Origin: an uncultured Helicobacteraceae bacterium
GTDB taxonomy: Bacteria; Campylobacterota; Campylobacteria; Campylobacterales; Helicobacteraceae
Length of the DNA: 64,000 nucleotides
Direction: 5' to 3'
NCBI GenBank assembly: GCA_947176375.1
Contig: CAMWQM010000004.1
Span: forward strand, 56,999 to 120,998
Below, in pieces: positions 1 through 8,360 of this stretch. The position numbers and the translations under genes are program-made. Each line of letters opens with the position of its first letter. The first letter of the stretch is position 1. The notes below the pieces were generated by a model. That model had not been told where the DNA came from. It worked only from the letters and a program-made list of their open reading frames with translations, and did not search any database.

Positions 1-1298
1 TTTGCTTCTTTTTTGGATTCCAGATTATGGAGTTCTTTTAGAGCATTTATTAGCTTTTTTAGGATTTCTTGTTTTTGGGATTTTGTTAGGCAATCATATT
101 TAAAGATATTCTTACCTACAACCTTTTTCATCACCAAAGGCTCATAGCTATGAATCTCAGGGATATTCTTATATCCTAGCGCTTTTGTGTGCCTATACCA
201 AGCAATCTCATTTTTAGCAATTTCCTTACCATAGTCTGTAATGCCTATCTTTGTAACATTATCATCGATAAATTCTATTTTATTAAAAGGTCTGCAATGC
301 AAAGTTACATTATTATCCGCATATGCTAGCATTGTGCCAATCTCTCTACTTCCATACAAATCTAGCCTCTCAAAACTAATATTTTGATTTTGAAGCCATT
401 TGACGAATGCTCCCTCTTCGCTGATATTTTCTAAAACTCTCTTACCACTAAAGATAAATAGCCCAGCTACGCCATTTTCTTTGGATGGTTGCTTTATGAA
501 TTGATTATCAATATAAGAGTAGCGACATTCAAATTCCTTTGAGATTCCTATGTAGTTGGTGGAATCTATTTTATTATTTAAATTAGAAACTAAATTATTT
601 TTGGAATCTAGTTTGGTTTCATTGCTAGATTTTATATTTTTGGAATCTAAATATAATGATTTTGCAAAGTCTTTAAATTTAGCTAAATGGGGGGGGGTAG
701 AGGAGGACTCTGAAATAGAATCTAACGCAGTAGAATCTAGCATTAAATCTTTTAAATTGGATTCTACTTTTATGCTAGATTCTAAAGTGGAATCTAAAAT
801 AGGATATTTAGAATCTTTATTGCTTTTAAATCCTTGTGTAGAAAATTCATTTGAATTAGAATCTTTTTTATTAGTTTCGTTTAATTGATTGTAAGTTTCT
901 AAATTAATAGAGTTTTTAGAATAGTGAGTGAAAGCTTTAGAACTTAAAATATTTTCTATTGGTGTTTTTAGAGCTTGTGAGAGGATAATATCACACCAAA
1001 TTATCATAAATGGCTCATTATCGCCATAAGGTGCGATAGCCTCTTTTATCCCAGCAATTGTGCCTTGTTTCTTAGCTTGTAATAGTTTGTAGTCATAATT
1101 TTTAGCAAAGATATTTAGATATTTTCTTAATACCTCAATTTTATAATCAGCAATGATTGTGAATTCTGCCTCACTAAACATCTCAAATATATGAAAAATT
1201 ATAGGAAGGTTATTCATAGGCACAAGGCATTTAGGCTTGTTTCTAGTTAGCCCTTCTAATCTTGTGCCTCTCCCACCTGCTTGAATAATAATATTCAT
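1..1298 (-). CDS. Nucleotidyltransferase, phase-variable, runs off left edge
   Basis: The reading frame starts at ATG 1298-1296 and stays open to the window edge (about 432 codons), so it is absent from the ORF track. The N-terminus has the sugar/choline nucleotidyltransferase signature (IIQAGGRGTRL, then KPKCLVPMNN), with an acidic WCDI motif near residue 105. Residues of about 130-240 form a linker rich in LDST, VES and DSK that looks inserted into the domain. The poly-C tract at 689-697 lies inside this linker, and I checked that ACC at 698 is in frame with the ATG. Nine C is therefore the ON state. The end (HSYEPLVMKKVVGKNIF) resembles the start of a LicA/APH-type kinase, which suggests a bifunctional nucleotidyltransferase-kinase activating a small headgroup or sugar for surface glycans. 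The substrate cannot be told. Confidence 0.75.
   Translation of the reverse strand, partial: MNIIIQAGGRGTRLEGLTRNKPKCLVPMNNLPIIFHIFEMFSEAEFTIIADYKIEVLRKYLNIFAKNYDYKLLQAKKQGTIAGIKEAIAPYGDNEPFMIIWCDIILSQALKTPIENILSSKAFTHYSKNSINLETYNQLNETNKKDSNSNEFSTQGFKSNKDSKYPILDSTLESSIKVESNLKDLMLDSTALDSISESSSTPPHLAKFKDFAKSLYLDSKNIKSSNETKLDSKNNLVSNLNNKIDSTNYIGISKEFECRYSYIDNQFIKQPSKENGVAGLFIFSGKRVLENISEEGAFVKWLQNQNISFERLDLYGSREIGTMLAYADNNVTLHCRPFNKIEFIDDNVTKIGITDYGKEIAKNEIAWYRHTKALGYKNIPEIHSYEPLVMKKVVGKNIFKYDCLTKSQKQEILKKLINALKELHNLESKKEA
689..697. repeat. Poly-G/C tract, 9 bases, in nucleotidyltransferase
   Basis: Nine consecutive G on the plus strand (C on the coding strand). At this length the minus-strand gene is in frame (ON). 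Loss or gain of one base would truncate the protein near residue 205. Confidence 0.9.
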
Positions 1299-1801
1299 TA
1301 AAAAACCTTTTAGAAACTTTTATTTTTACTTTATCATTGTTTAAAAATTATTAATCTTCTCTTCCTAAAAAACCAATTATAAAACTAACTTACAAAACTA
1401 TTTATTTTTAAACTATCACTGCAATCTATTTGTTAAAAAATGCTAGGATTCTAGAAAATCAAATAATTTAATTCTATCAATTTAGTGCAACTATTTATAA
1501 TTTATTGCAATGATTTTATAGTGATTGTTTAAAATAAATCTGTAATATTTACAAATCTAATCTTAATGTTTAATTAATAGAAAAGATTGTGATTTGGCTG
1601 TATAACTTGTTACTACTTTTATAATATCTATATGATAGATTGATTTTTATTAAATTATTTCATATTATCAATAAATACTATTATTTAATATCTATCTAAA
1701 ATTTTCATTAAGAAGCTATTTAATATTTTAGTTAAAAAATTAAATAAAAAATTTCATCTTACTTGTTTGATTGTTGGTGTTTTGTGAAATTTATATGAAG
1801 T
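1299..1801. other. AT-rich intergenic stretch, no gene seen
   Basis: About 500 bases between the nucleotidyltransferase start and the dnaK terminator. I see only short stop-interrupted frames and long A/T runs. The promoter of the nucleotidyltransferase must lie in the right-to-left direction here, but no clear hexamers stand out. Confidence 0.5.
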
Positions 1802-1828
1802 TTCTCTTGCTTGTTAAAAGCAAGAGAA
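1802..1828 (-). terminator. Stem-loop terminator after dnaK
   Basis: A perfect 11-bp inverted repeat (TTCTCTTGCTT / AAGCAAGAGAA) with a 5-nt loop, 38 bases past the dnaK stop. It is the only strong hairpin in this gap. The T-run is weak on both strands, so termination efficiency is uncertain. Confidence 0.6.
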
Positions 1829-1865
1829 TTGTATTTTCAGAATTATTTTTATATTTTATATGTAA

Positions 1866-3749
1866 TTATTCTACTTCCGCATCAATTACATCATCATCTT
1901 TTTTACTTTGATTAGCAGAGTTTTGCGCATTTGCATTATCACCATTTTTTGCATACATCGCCTCTGCTAATTTATGACTAACATCATTTAAAGCTTTTAT
2001 TTTGCTCTCAATCTCCTCTTTTGAAGCATTATCATTTTTTAGAGTTTCTTTTAGGTCGTTAATCGCATTTGTAATATTTGTCCTATCATCATCACTCAAG
2101 CCCTCTTTTATCTCACTTAGAGATTTTTCTGTTTGATAAACTAGTGAATCTGCAGTATTTCTAGTCTCAATTAGCTCTTTTCGTTTAGAATCTTCCTCTT
2201 TGTGAAGCTCTGCATCTTTTACCATTTTGTCAATTTCACTATCACTTAATCCGCTTGAACCTGTGATTTTAATCTCTTGAGACTTACCTGTGGCTTTATC
2301 TTTCGCACTAACAGTTAAGATTCCATTTGCATCAATATCAAATGTTACTTCAATTTGTGGCACACCGCGAGGAGCCGATGGAATCCCTGTTAAATCAAAT
2401 TTACCAAGAGATTTATTATCTCTTGCTAACTCCCTCTCCCCTTGTAAAACATGAATGCTTACTGCTGGTTGATTATCTTCAGCAGTTGAAAAAACTTGTG
2501 CTTTTTTCGCTGGAATTGTAATACCTCGATCAATTACCTTTGTCATCACTCCGCCTAAAGTCTCAATTCCAAGGCTAAGTGGCGTTACATCAAGCAATAG
2601 CACATCTTTTACATCACCTTTTAAAACCCCACCTTGAATTGCCGCTCCAATCGCTACGACTTCATCAGGATTCACAGATTTATTTAGTTCTTTATTTGTA
2701 AATTCTTTAACTCTCTCTTGCACTTTTGGAATCCTAGTTGAACCACCAACTAACACTACTTCGCTAATATCGTTTTTATCTAGGCTAGAATCCTTAATTA
2801 CCTCATCAATTTTTTTAATAGTTTGCTCAATTAAATCATCTATTAGAGATTCAAACTTTGCTCGGCTTAATTTTTTTACCAAGTGTTTTGGACCGCTAGC
2901 ATCTGCTGTAATGAAAGGTAAGTTTATCTCACTTTCACTTGCGCTTGAAAGCTCTTTTTTGGCATTTTCTGCTGCATCTTTTAATCTTTGCAATGCCATA
3001 ACATCATTTTTTATATCAATTCCGCTCTCATCTTTAAACTCATTTGCAGCCCAATCAATAATACGATTATCAAAATCATCGCCCCCTAGGAATGCGTCTC
3101 CACCTGTGGCTAAAACCTCTACAACATTATCACCAGTTTCTAACACAGTAACATCAAATGTCCCGCCACCCAAATCATAAACTACAATTTTTTCAGAAGT
3201 TTTTTTATCCAATCCATAAGCAAGAGCAGCAGAAGTAGGCTCATTAATAATTCTTAAAACATTTAGTCCTGCGATTGTTCCAGCTTCTTTCGTAGCTTTT
3301 CTTTGACTATCATTGAAATATGCAGGGACAGTTATTACCGCTTCACTTATGCTCTCTCCTAGGTAACTTTCAGCATCTTCTTTAAGCTTCATTAGGATTT
3401 TTGCACTAATTTCTTGTGGGGTATATACTTTTCCGCTTATTTCAATCGCACAAGCACCATTTCTATCTACAATCTTATATGGAAGTCTTTTTTGTGCTTC
3501 TTTTGCTTTGTCCTCATTAAACATTAAGCCCATAATTCGCTTAATTGAATAAATTGTCTTTTCTGGATTCGTGACTGCCTGTCTTTTAGCGCTCTCGCCT
3601 ACTAAAATCTCGCCTTTATCTGTAAAAGCCACGATTGATGGAGTAGTGTTTTTTCCCTCTTTATTTGCGATAATCTTTGCCTCATTTCCTTCAAATATAC
3701 TCATTGCTGAATTTGTAGTTCCTAAATCTATTCCTAAAACTTTGCTCAT
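1866..3749 (-). CDS. dnaK: Chaperone protein DnaK (Hsp70)
   Basis: Cytoplasmic Hsp70 that binds unfolded peptides in an ATP-dependent cycle with GrpE and a DnaJ protein. The 627-aa length is normal. The N-terminal ATPase domain shows GIDLGTTNS at residue 6, the [12 protein letters not shown] segment, and the phosphate-binding DLGGGTFDV. The substrate-binding domain ([17 protein letters not shown]) follows, then a helical lid and the usual acidic tail ending [10 protein letters not shown]. The start ATG has an AAGGAG site. It is the last gene of hrcA-grpE-dnaK, 11 bases after grpE, with a hairpin downstream. Regulation by HrcA is inferred from the CIRCE-like site upstream of hrcA. Confidence 0.98.
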   Translation of the reverse strand: MSKVLGIDLGTTNSAMSIFEGNEAKIIANKEGKNTTPSIVAFTDKGEILVGESAKRQAVTNPEKTIYSIKRIMGLMFNEDKAKEAQKRLPYKIVDRNGACAIEISGKVYTPQEISAKILMKLKEDAESYLGESISEAVITVPAYFNDSQRKATKEAGTIAGLNVLRIINEPTSAALAYGLDKKTSEKIVVYDLGGGTFDVTVLETGDNVVEVLATGGDAFLGGDDFDNRIIDWAANEFKDESGIDIKNDVMALQRLKDAAENAKKELSSASESEINLPFITADASGPKHLVKKLSRAKFESLIDDLIEQTIKKIDEVIKDSSLDKNDISEVVLVGGSTRIPKVQERVKEFTNKELNKSVNPDEVVAIGAAIQGGVLKGDVKDVLLLDVTPLSLGIETLGGVMTKVIDRGITIPAKKAQVFSTAEDNQPAVSIHVLQGERELARDNKSLGKFDLTGIPSAPRGVPQIEVTFDIDANGILTVSAKDKATGKSQEIKITGSSGLSDSEIDKMVKDAELHKEEDSKRKELIETRNTADSLVYQTEKSLSEIKEGLSDDDRTNITNAINDLKETLKNDNASKEEIESKIKALNDVSHKLAEAMYAKNGDNANAQNSANQSKKDDDVIDAEVE

Positions 3750-3760
3750 TTTATTCTCCT

Positions 3761-4348
3761 TTAATTATTTTTTGTAATTGCTACCATAGATGGGCGAATA
3801 ACCCTATCTTTGTATTTATAGCCTTTTTGGATAACTTTAGCTATATCGCCATCGTTTTTATCCTCATCTTTTACCTGCATAATTGCATTATGAACATTTG
3901 GGTCAAACTCACAATCAGTTGAGATAATTTCAACATTATGCTTATTTAATGCTTTTAAAAAATTATCTATAGTCAGCTCTATACCCTTACTTATATTTTT
4001 AACATTCTCACTAGATTCAAGATTTGAATCTATGCCATTTAGAGCAGATTCCAAAGTATCAAGAATTGGCAAAAAATCTTTTAAAATATTTTCATTCGCA
4101 TACTCTAAGCTATGATATTTTTCTCTCTCCATTCTCTTTTTAGTATTTTCAAAGTCTGCATAAGCTCTTAAATACTTCTCCTCAAGCTCTTTAATCCTTA
4201 AGTCTTTAGAATCTAATTTAGATTCACTAGATTCTGTGGAATCTTCGCTAGTTTCATCGCAAGATTCGCTTAGTTCATTAGAATCTTTAGAATCTAGCTT
4301 ATCTTTAGAATCTTCTAAATCTCTATCATTTAAGCTTTCTTTACTCAA
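3761..4348 (-). CDS. grpE: Nucleotide exchange factor GrpE
   Basis: GrpE releases ADP from DnaK. The protein is 195 aa. The family core starts near residue 50 ([23 protein letters not shown]) and ends with the beta-domain ([16 protein letters not shown]). The start is TTG at 4348, chosen because AAAGGAGG lies just upstream. The first 48 residues are a low-complexity stretch of DSKD, LDSK, SESC and TESS, encoded by AGATTC/GAATCT repeats as in other genes of this window. It lies 12 bases after hrcA and 11 bases before dnaK, so it is clearly in the same operon. Confidence 0.95.
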   Translation of the reverse strand: MSKESLNDRDLEDSKDKLDSKDSNELSESCDETSEDSTESSESKLDSKDLRIKELEEKYLRAYADFENTKKRMEREKYHSLEYANENILKDFLPILDTLESALNGIDSNLESSENVKNISKGIELTIDNFLKALNKHNVEIISTDCEFDPNVHNAIMQVKDEDKNDGDIAKVIQKGYKYKDRVIRPSMVAITKNN

Positions 4349-4360
4349 AATTAACCTCCT

Positions 4361-5143
4361 TTAAGATGCAATCTCATTATAAAAATCTTTATAGTTACAG
4401 CAAAGCTCGCCAAAAACAAACATTTTTCCATAATTATTCTCTAGCCTAACATCCTGTATAAGTGCTAAATATCCATCAGGAAATAAATCAAAATAAAAGC
4501 CATTTTTAAGCCTATAATAAATATGGCTATTAATGATTTCTAAAAGCATTTGACTATCTATAAGATTTAAAAACTCATAGCCAAAGTTGAAAATCTCTGT
4601 ATCTATGATATTTTCAAGCTTATAAAATAAGCTATTAACACAGACGCTTTTTGCAATCATTTTTATATCTTCAATATTTTTATATAAAAATTCTTTTATA
4701 AAAGAATAAATATGTTCAGAAAATGGTAATATCGCCTCACTATTTTCAAAAATCAAAATAATATATTTATTGTTAAAATTTATTATTTCTTTCAAAATCT
4801 CATTATTTAGAATCTTAATATTGCAAAATATCCCATTCTTTTTACTTGCACTTTTAACCTTATCTATATTATCTATAACTAAAACATTATTTATATCAAG
4901 ATTGCTCCTCCAATAGTTTTTTAAAGTATTATTCGTAGGAATCCTACCACTACTAATATGAGGCTGAAATAAGATTCCCTCTTCGACCAATACCTTAAAG
5001 TAATTTCTTATAGTCGCAGAAGAAATTTTCATATCCATAGTAAGACGAAGAGATTCTGAACCAATAGGCTCTCTATCTTTAATATAAATAGCTATCATTT
5101 CGTTTAGCAACTCTCGCTGTTTACTATTCACTTTGAAAATCAC
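4361..5143 (-). CDS. hrcA: Heat-inducible transcription repressor HrcA
   Basis: HrcA represses chaperone operons by binding CIRCE. The N-terminal winged-helix region is recognisable (EPIGSESLRLTMDMKISSATIRNYFKVLVEEGILFQPHISSGRIPT). The rest is poorly conserved, as usual for this family in Campylobacterota. At 260 aa it is shorter than Bacillus HrcA. The track's start is GTG at 5143, almost on top of its AAGGAG site. A second GTG at 5131-5129, giving (M)NSKQRELLNEM, has better spacing and a more family-like N-terminus, so I prefer it. First gene of hrcA-grpE-dnaK. Confidence 0.9.
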   Translation of the reverse strand: MIFKVNSKQRELLNEMIAIYIKDREPIGSESLRLTMDMKISSATIRNYFKVLVEEGILFQPHISSGRIPTNNTLKNYWRSNLDINNVLVIDNIDKVKSASKKNGIFCNIKILNNEILKEIINFNNKYIILIFENSEAILPFSEHIYSFIKEFLYKNIEDIKMIAKSVCVNSLFYKLENIIDTEIFNFGYEFLNLIDSQMLLEIINSHIYYRLKNGFYFDLFPDGYLALIQDVRLENNYGKMFVFGELCCNYKDFYNEIAS

Positions 5144-5172
5144 TCCTTTAATTTTTAAGAAATTCGAAATGT

Positions 5173-5178
5173 ATTATA
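5173..5178 (-). promoter_or_regulatory. Probable -10 box of the hrcA operon
   Basis: TATAAT on the minus strand about 30 bases before the hrcA start, just downstream of the CIRCE-like element. No good -35 hexamer, which is normal for Helicobacter and Campylobacter. Confidence 0.6.
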
Positions 5179-5196
5179 ACATAAAATTTTAAAAAA

Positions 5197-5223
5197 TTAG
5201 CACTCAAATTAAAATATTGCTAT
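5197..5223. promoter_or_regulatory. Imperfect CIRCE operator upstream of hrcA
   Basis: One half-site, TTAGCACTC, matches the CIRCE consensus at 9 of 9 positions. After exactly 9 bases comes TATTGCTAT, which matches the other half (GAGTGCTAA) at 6 of 9. It overlaps the -35 region of the TATAAT box at 5173-5178, a position suited to autorepression by HrcA. Confidence 0.65.
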
Positions 5224-5342
5224 TTTTTAGTATATTTTTAATAAATATTAGTCTAATTCAATCAAGTTTTATTAGCATAAAAACTAAATTTAATTGATAT
5301 AAATTATTTAATTTATTTTTATAATATCGTTTATAATTTTTT

Positions 5343-5990
5343 ATGATAGAATCCTACACTATGATTAATAATATAGATAACAAAACAATAAAAGAGATAA
5401 AAACTATTTCTTTATCAATGTTTAGAAAAGGCTTTTTTAGCATATTTAGTGGAGCAATATCTTGCAAACTAAATGAAAATAAATTTATAATAAATAAAAG
5501 TGGTGCGATTTTTGATGATATTTCACCAGAAAGTCTAGTAGTCCTCTCTCACAAACGCAATTACAGCTGGAATGATGCAAGCACACATGCAGATATACAC
5601 TCCTATATCTACAAAGAAATAAGCGAAGCAAAATGTATAGCCTACACTCTACCATCATTTAGCATAGCATATTCAATTAGTCATTTTAAGATTATTCCAC
5701 AAGATTACTATGGCTATATTAATTTTAAAGAAATACCCATCTATGACCCAAAGGAATACAGCAGTTGGCGAGAGAGAGCCGATGTTGAAATTTGCAATTT
5801 TTTCAAACAAAATAATATAAATTTTATGGTGATAAAAGGATATGGAATCTATGCTTATAGCAGGGATTTAGCACAGCTTGCAAAAACTATTGATATGATA
5901 GAAAATAGCGTTAAGATTCTAACACTTCATAACCTTGAAAACACTATATTTAGATACAAAGTCGAAGCTACAAATCCAGATTTATTTTAA
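5343..5990 (+). CDS. Class II aldolase/adducin-fold protein, probably not metal-binding
   Basis: The 215-aa protein follows the class II aldolase pattern: a SGAISCKL..FIINKSGAIFDDIS segment (the GNiS/ltPSG region), then STHADIHSYIYKEI, CIAYTLPSFSIAYS, and VIKGYGIYAYSRDL. In active family members the last two carry the zinc histidines (HTH and GHG). Here they read YTL and GYG, so the metal site appears lost. A structural, regulatory or altered catalytic role is more likely than aldol cleavage. The start is uncertain: no clear ribosome site precedes ATG 5343, and ATG 5361 is an alternative. It is divergent from hrcA, with the CapA-like lipoprotein 13 bases downstream. Confidence 0.7.
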   Translation: MIESYTMINNIDNKTIKEIKTISLSMFRKGFFSIFSGAISCKLNENKFIINKSGAIFDDISPESLVVLSHKRNYSWNDASTHADIHSYIYKEISEAKCIAYTLPSFSIAYSISHFKIIPQDYYGYINFKEIPIYDPKEYSSWRERADVEICNFFKQNNINFMVIKGYGIYAYSRDLAQLAKTIDMIENSVKILTLHNLENTIFRYKVEATNPDLF

Positions 5991-6003
5991 AAAAGATAAA
6001 AAA

Positions 6004-7176
6004 ATGATTAGATTTTATATTGCAATTTTTATACTAATTTTTATAAATGGCTGTTCGCTAAAGCAAGATTCTACGCTAGATTCTACCTTGGATTCCACAC
6101 TAAAAGTGGAATCCAAGGTAGAATCTAGCCAAATAAATATAGATTCTAATAAAGATTCTACAAAATTAGATTCCACTTTAAAAAATGAGATTGTAAAAGT
6201 CAAATTAAGCTTTGTTGGTGATATTGTGCTAGGTGATTATAAAGGTGCTACTGGAGCGACTTTTAACGCCAAATTTAAAGAGGTAAAAGGAGACTACTCA
6301 TATTTTTCCAAAGGGGTAGCTAAAATTTTTAGTGAGGATGATTTAAGCATTGGCAATTTGGAGGGTGTTTTAACTGATAAAAATTTGCCCACTGCGTTTA
6401 AGAAACCATTTAGTTTTAAAGGCAAAAGCATTTATACAAATATTTTAAAAAGTTCAAATATTGAAAGTGTAAATATCGCTAATAATCACACTAGAGACTA
6501 TGGAATGGAGGGCTTTAAGGACACAAAAAAAAATTTAGAGAATGCTAAAATAAATTATTTTGGTGAAGGGAATCTAAGCATAGTTGAAATTAAGGGTAAA
6601 AAATTTGGCTTTGCTGGGCATCGTGGCTGGAATCTCAATGTCAAAAAACAGGTTAAAAATGATATTACCAAGCTTAAACATTTGGGAGCTGATATTGTGA
6701 TTTTTACTTTCCATTTTGGAGAAGAGAGAAAACATATCCCAAATAAGATTCAAATTGAGTTAGCACATTTTGCAATAGATAATGGAGCTAGCTTGGTAAT
6801 AGGACATCACCCGCATGTTTTGCAAAGCATTGAGGAATACAAAGGGAAGAAAATCATTTATAGCTTAGGTAATTTCATCTATGGTGGGGCTAAAAATCCG
6901 AGTGATAAAGATAGTATGATTTATCAAGTGGAATTTATTTTTCACACAAAAGATTTAAGAATAACACCACAAACAGACTATATCACAAATCTAAATGCGA
7001 TAGATTCACTAGATACTAATACTACTTTAGTGCATAATATTATCCCTGTTAGCATATCATCAAATGATAATTTTAATGACTATTCACCTAGAATCTATGA
7101 TAAAAATAGTAAAGAATACAAAAGGGTCTTTAATAGGTTAGAGGAATACAGCAAAACCCTACAAACAAATAACTAG
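6004..7176 (+). CDS. CapA-family lipoprotein (PGA_cap metallophosphatase fold)
   Basis: I place the start at ATG 6004, not 5935, because MIRFYIAIFILIFINGCS is then a normal lipoprotein signal with the lipid-acceptor Cys at residue 16. Next comes a disordered linker of DSTLDST and VESK repeats (to about residue 60) whose DNA holds a perfect 24-bp inverted repeat. The CapA domain follows: LSFVGDIVLGDY, SIGNLEGVLTD, NIANNHTRDYG, FHFGEERKHIP, VIGHHPHVLQS and IYSLGNFIYGG. Family members act in capsule or poly-gamma-glutamate retention or as metallophosphatases. The actual substrate is unknown. It is a candidate outer-envelope protein with its catalytic domain in the periplasm or at the surface. 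Confidence 0.85.
   Translation: MIRFYIAIFILIFINGCSLKQDSTLDSTLDSTLKVESKVESSQINIDSNKDSTKLDSTLKNEIVKVKLSFVGDIVLGDYKGATGATFNAKFKEVKGDYSYFSKGVAKIFSEDDLSIGNLEGVLTDKNLPTAFKKPFSFKGKSIYTNILKSSNIESVNIANNHTRDYGMEGFKDTKKNLENAKINYFGEGNLSIVEIKGKKFGFAGHRGWNLNVKKQVKNDITKLKHLGADIVIFTFHFGEERKHIPNKIQIELAHFAIDNGASLVIGHHPHVLQSIEEYKGKKIIYSLGNFIYGGAKNPSDKDSMIYQVEFIFHTKDLRITPQTDYITNLNAIDSLDTNTTLVHNIIPVSISSNDNFNDYSPRIYDKNSKEYKRVFNRLEEYSKTLQTNN
6075..6129. repeat. Perfect 24-bp inverted repeat inside the capA linker
   Basis: Left arm 6075-6098 and right arm 6106-6129 are exact reverse complements, with a 7-nt loop. Each arm contains AGATTC and GGATTC-type motifs. The hairpin lies wholly within coding sequence, in the DST/VES linker. 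Confidence 0.95.
6119..6148. repeat. TAGAATCTA / TAGATTCTA inverted-repeat module (copy 1)
   Basis: Nine-base arms that are perfect reverse complements, separated by 12 bases starting GCC and then A/T only. A nearly identical module with the same spacing occurs at 20231-20260, and a 17-base-spacer relative at 22218-22252. Confidence 0.8.
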
Positions 7177-7261
7177 ATTTTAGTCTTTAAATTTAGAACT
7201 ATTTTGATAAAACTTTATTAGCACTTTATCTCATAAATCTAAAACTCAATTTATAAAAATT

Positions 7262-8360
7262 CTATCCCCAAAAAGCTTTTTTAGTTTTAGTAATATTGCA
7301 TATAAATCTGATTAGTTTTTTGACCCTCTTTGATTTACCCTCAAATGTAGCAGCCATTTTTCTATAACGCATTTCATTATCATATAGAGCACTCACACCC
7401 CGCCTAAAAGCATTTTGCAAGTTTTGATTAAAAATATTTAGTAAAAACCCCTCTAATCGCCTCTCATATACATTTGGGCTAAAATCTCCTAAAAATACAT
7501 TCTCATTTGCCATTTCTAAATACGCATTATCATCATTATCAATTCTTTTAATTTCATCTATCGCATCTTCTAAACTAGCAAATTTATGGATATTTATGAA
7601 AGCTTTTGGATTGATTTGATAATCTGGCTTTAGCAAAAAATTAGATTCTATATTTTTAGATTCCACATTTACACTAGAATCTGCGGAATCTAAAATTAAG
7701 CTAGTATCACCCCAATATATAGGAATACACCCAGCGGCAAATGCATCAAATAGCTTTTCTGTTAAATATCCATTATAGCTTGCATTCTCAAAGCAAATGT
7801 TAAATTTATAATGTTGTAGCCACTTATGCTTACTACTTTGAAAGTCGTTATACCTATCACCTATCGCCCCCCCCCCCAATGTTGTTTTTATATCTTCCAC
7901 CAGAATCTACTTTTTTATATTCGCATAATTTATCAAAAAATAGATTCCTAGGTGTATAGCGGGGAGAAGAGGGATTAGTCACCAAAAATGAACAAAATCT
8001 CTCCCTAACCCTATCTACCTTTATTCTAGTAATTTCACCTACACCACTAAAACACAATGGTAATCTCAAATGCCTATCACCAAAATCCATATAATCAAAA
8101 CTAATAGCATAATCAGCGATATTAAAATTAGCCCTTACATTCTCCCCTGTCCAATAGATTCTAATGCATTCATATTTCAAATGCTCAAACCCAAAAGGAC
8201 CATAAAAAATATAATCTGGATTCGTGCTGTATCGCACTTCAAAGTATTTTTGCAATATTTTAATAAAATGATTTTCATAAAAATTTTTCTCATTATCCTC
8301 ATTATACCAATCAACCACTCGTATGTTTAAAACTTTTTTACTCAAAATATCTCTCCTCAA
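7262..8360 (-). CDS. Alpha-1,3-fucosyltransferase (GT10), phase-variable, out of frame
   Basis: Two ORFs (7857-8360 and 7262-7900) are halves of one GT10 enzyme interrupted at an 11-G tract. The N-half has YIFYGPFGFEHL, IYWTGENVRANF and DYAISFDYMDF. The C-half has the GDP-fucose-binding signature CFENASYNGYLTEKLFDAFAAGCIPIYWGD. With 11 G the N-half ends at GGGGDR-stop; 10 or 13 G would restore one protein of about 360 aa. Such enzymes put fucose on GlcNAc to make Lewis-type antigens, and H. pylori futA/futB vary the same way. A TTG at 8345 (MSKKVLNIRVVDW) behind GAGGAG is a better start than TTG 8360. The start region overlaps the end of dapF. Confidence 0.85.
7867..7877. repeat. Poly-C/G tract, 11 bases, in fucosyltransferase
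   Basis: Eleven C on the plus strand, 11 G on the coding strand. The gene is OFF at this length and would be ON at 10 or 13. Confidence 0.9.

Noticed and set aside
556-888. 110-aa plus-strand ORF of the track
   Set aside because: It is the antisense of the repeat-rich linker of the nucleotidyltransferase; its composition (LES, VES) only mirrors the repeats.
1299-1865. Possible small RNA or gene upstream of dnaK's end
   Set aside because: A TATAAT occurs near 1620 on the plus strand but nothing structured follows except the dnaK terminator.
6015-6203. 62-aa minus-strand ORF inside capA
   Set aside because: Antisense of the lipoprotein linker, produced by the inverted repeat.
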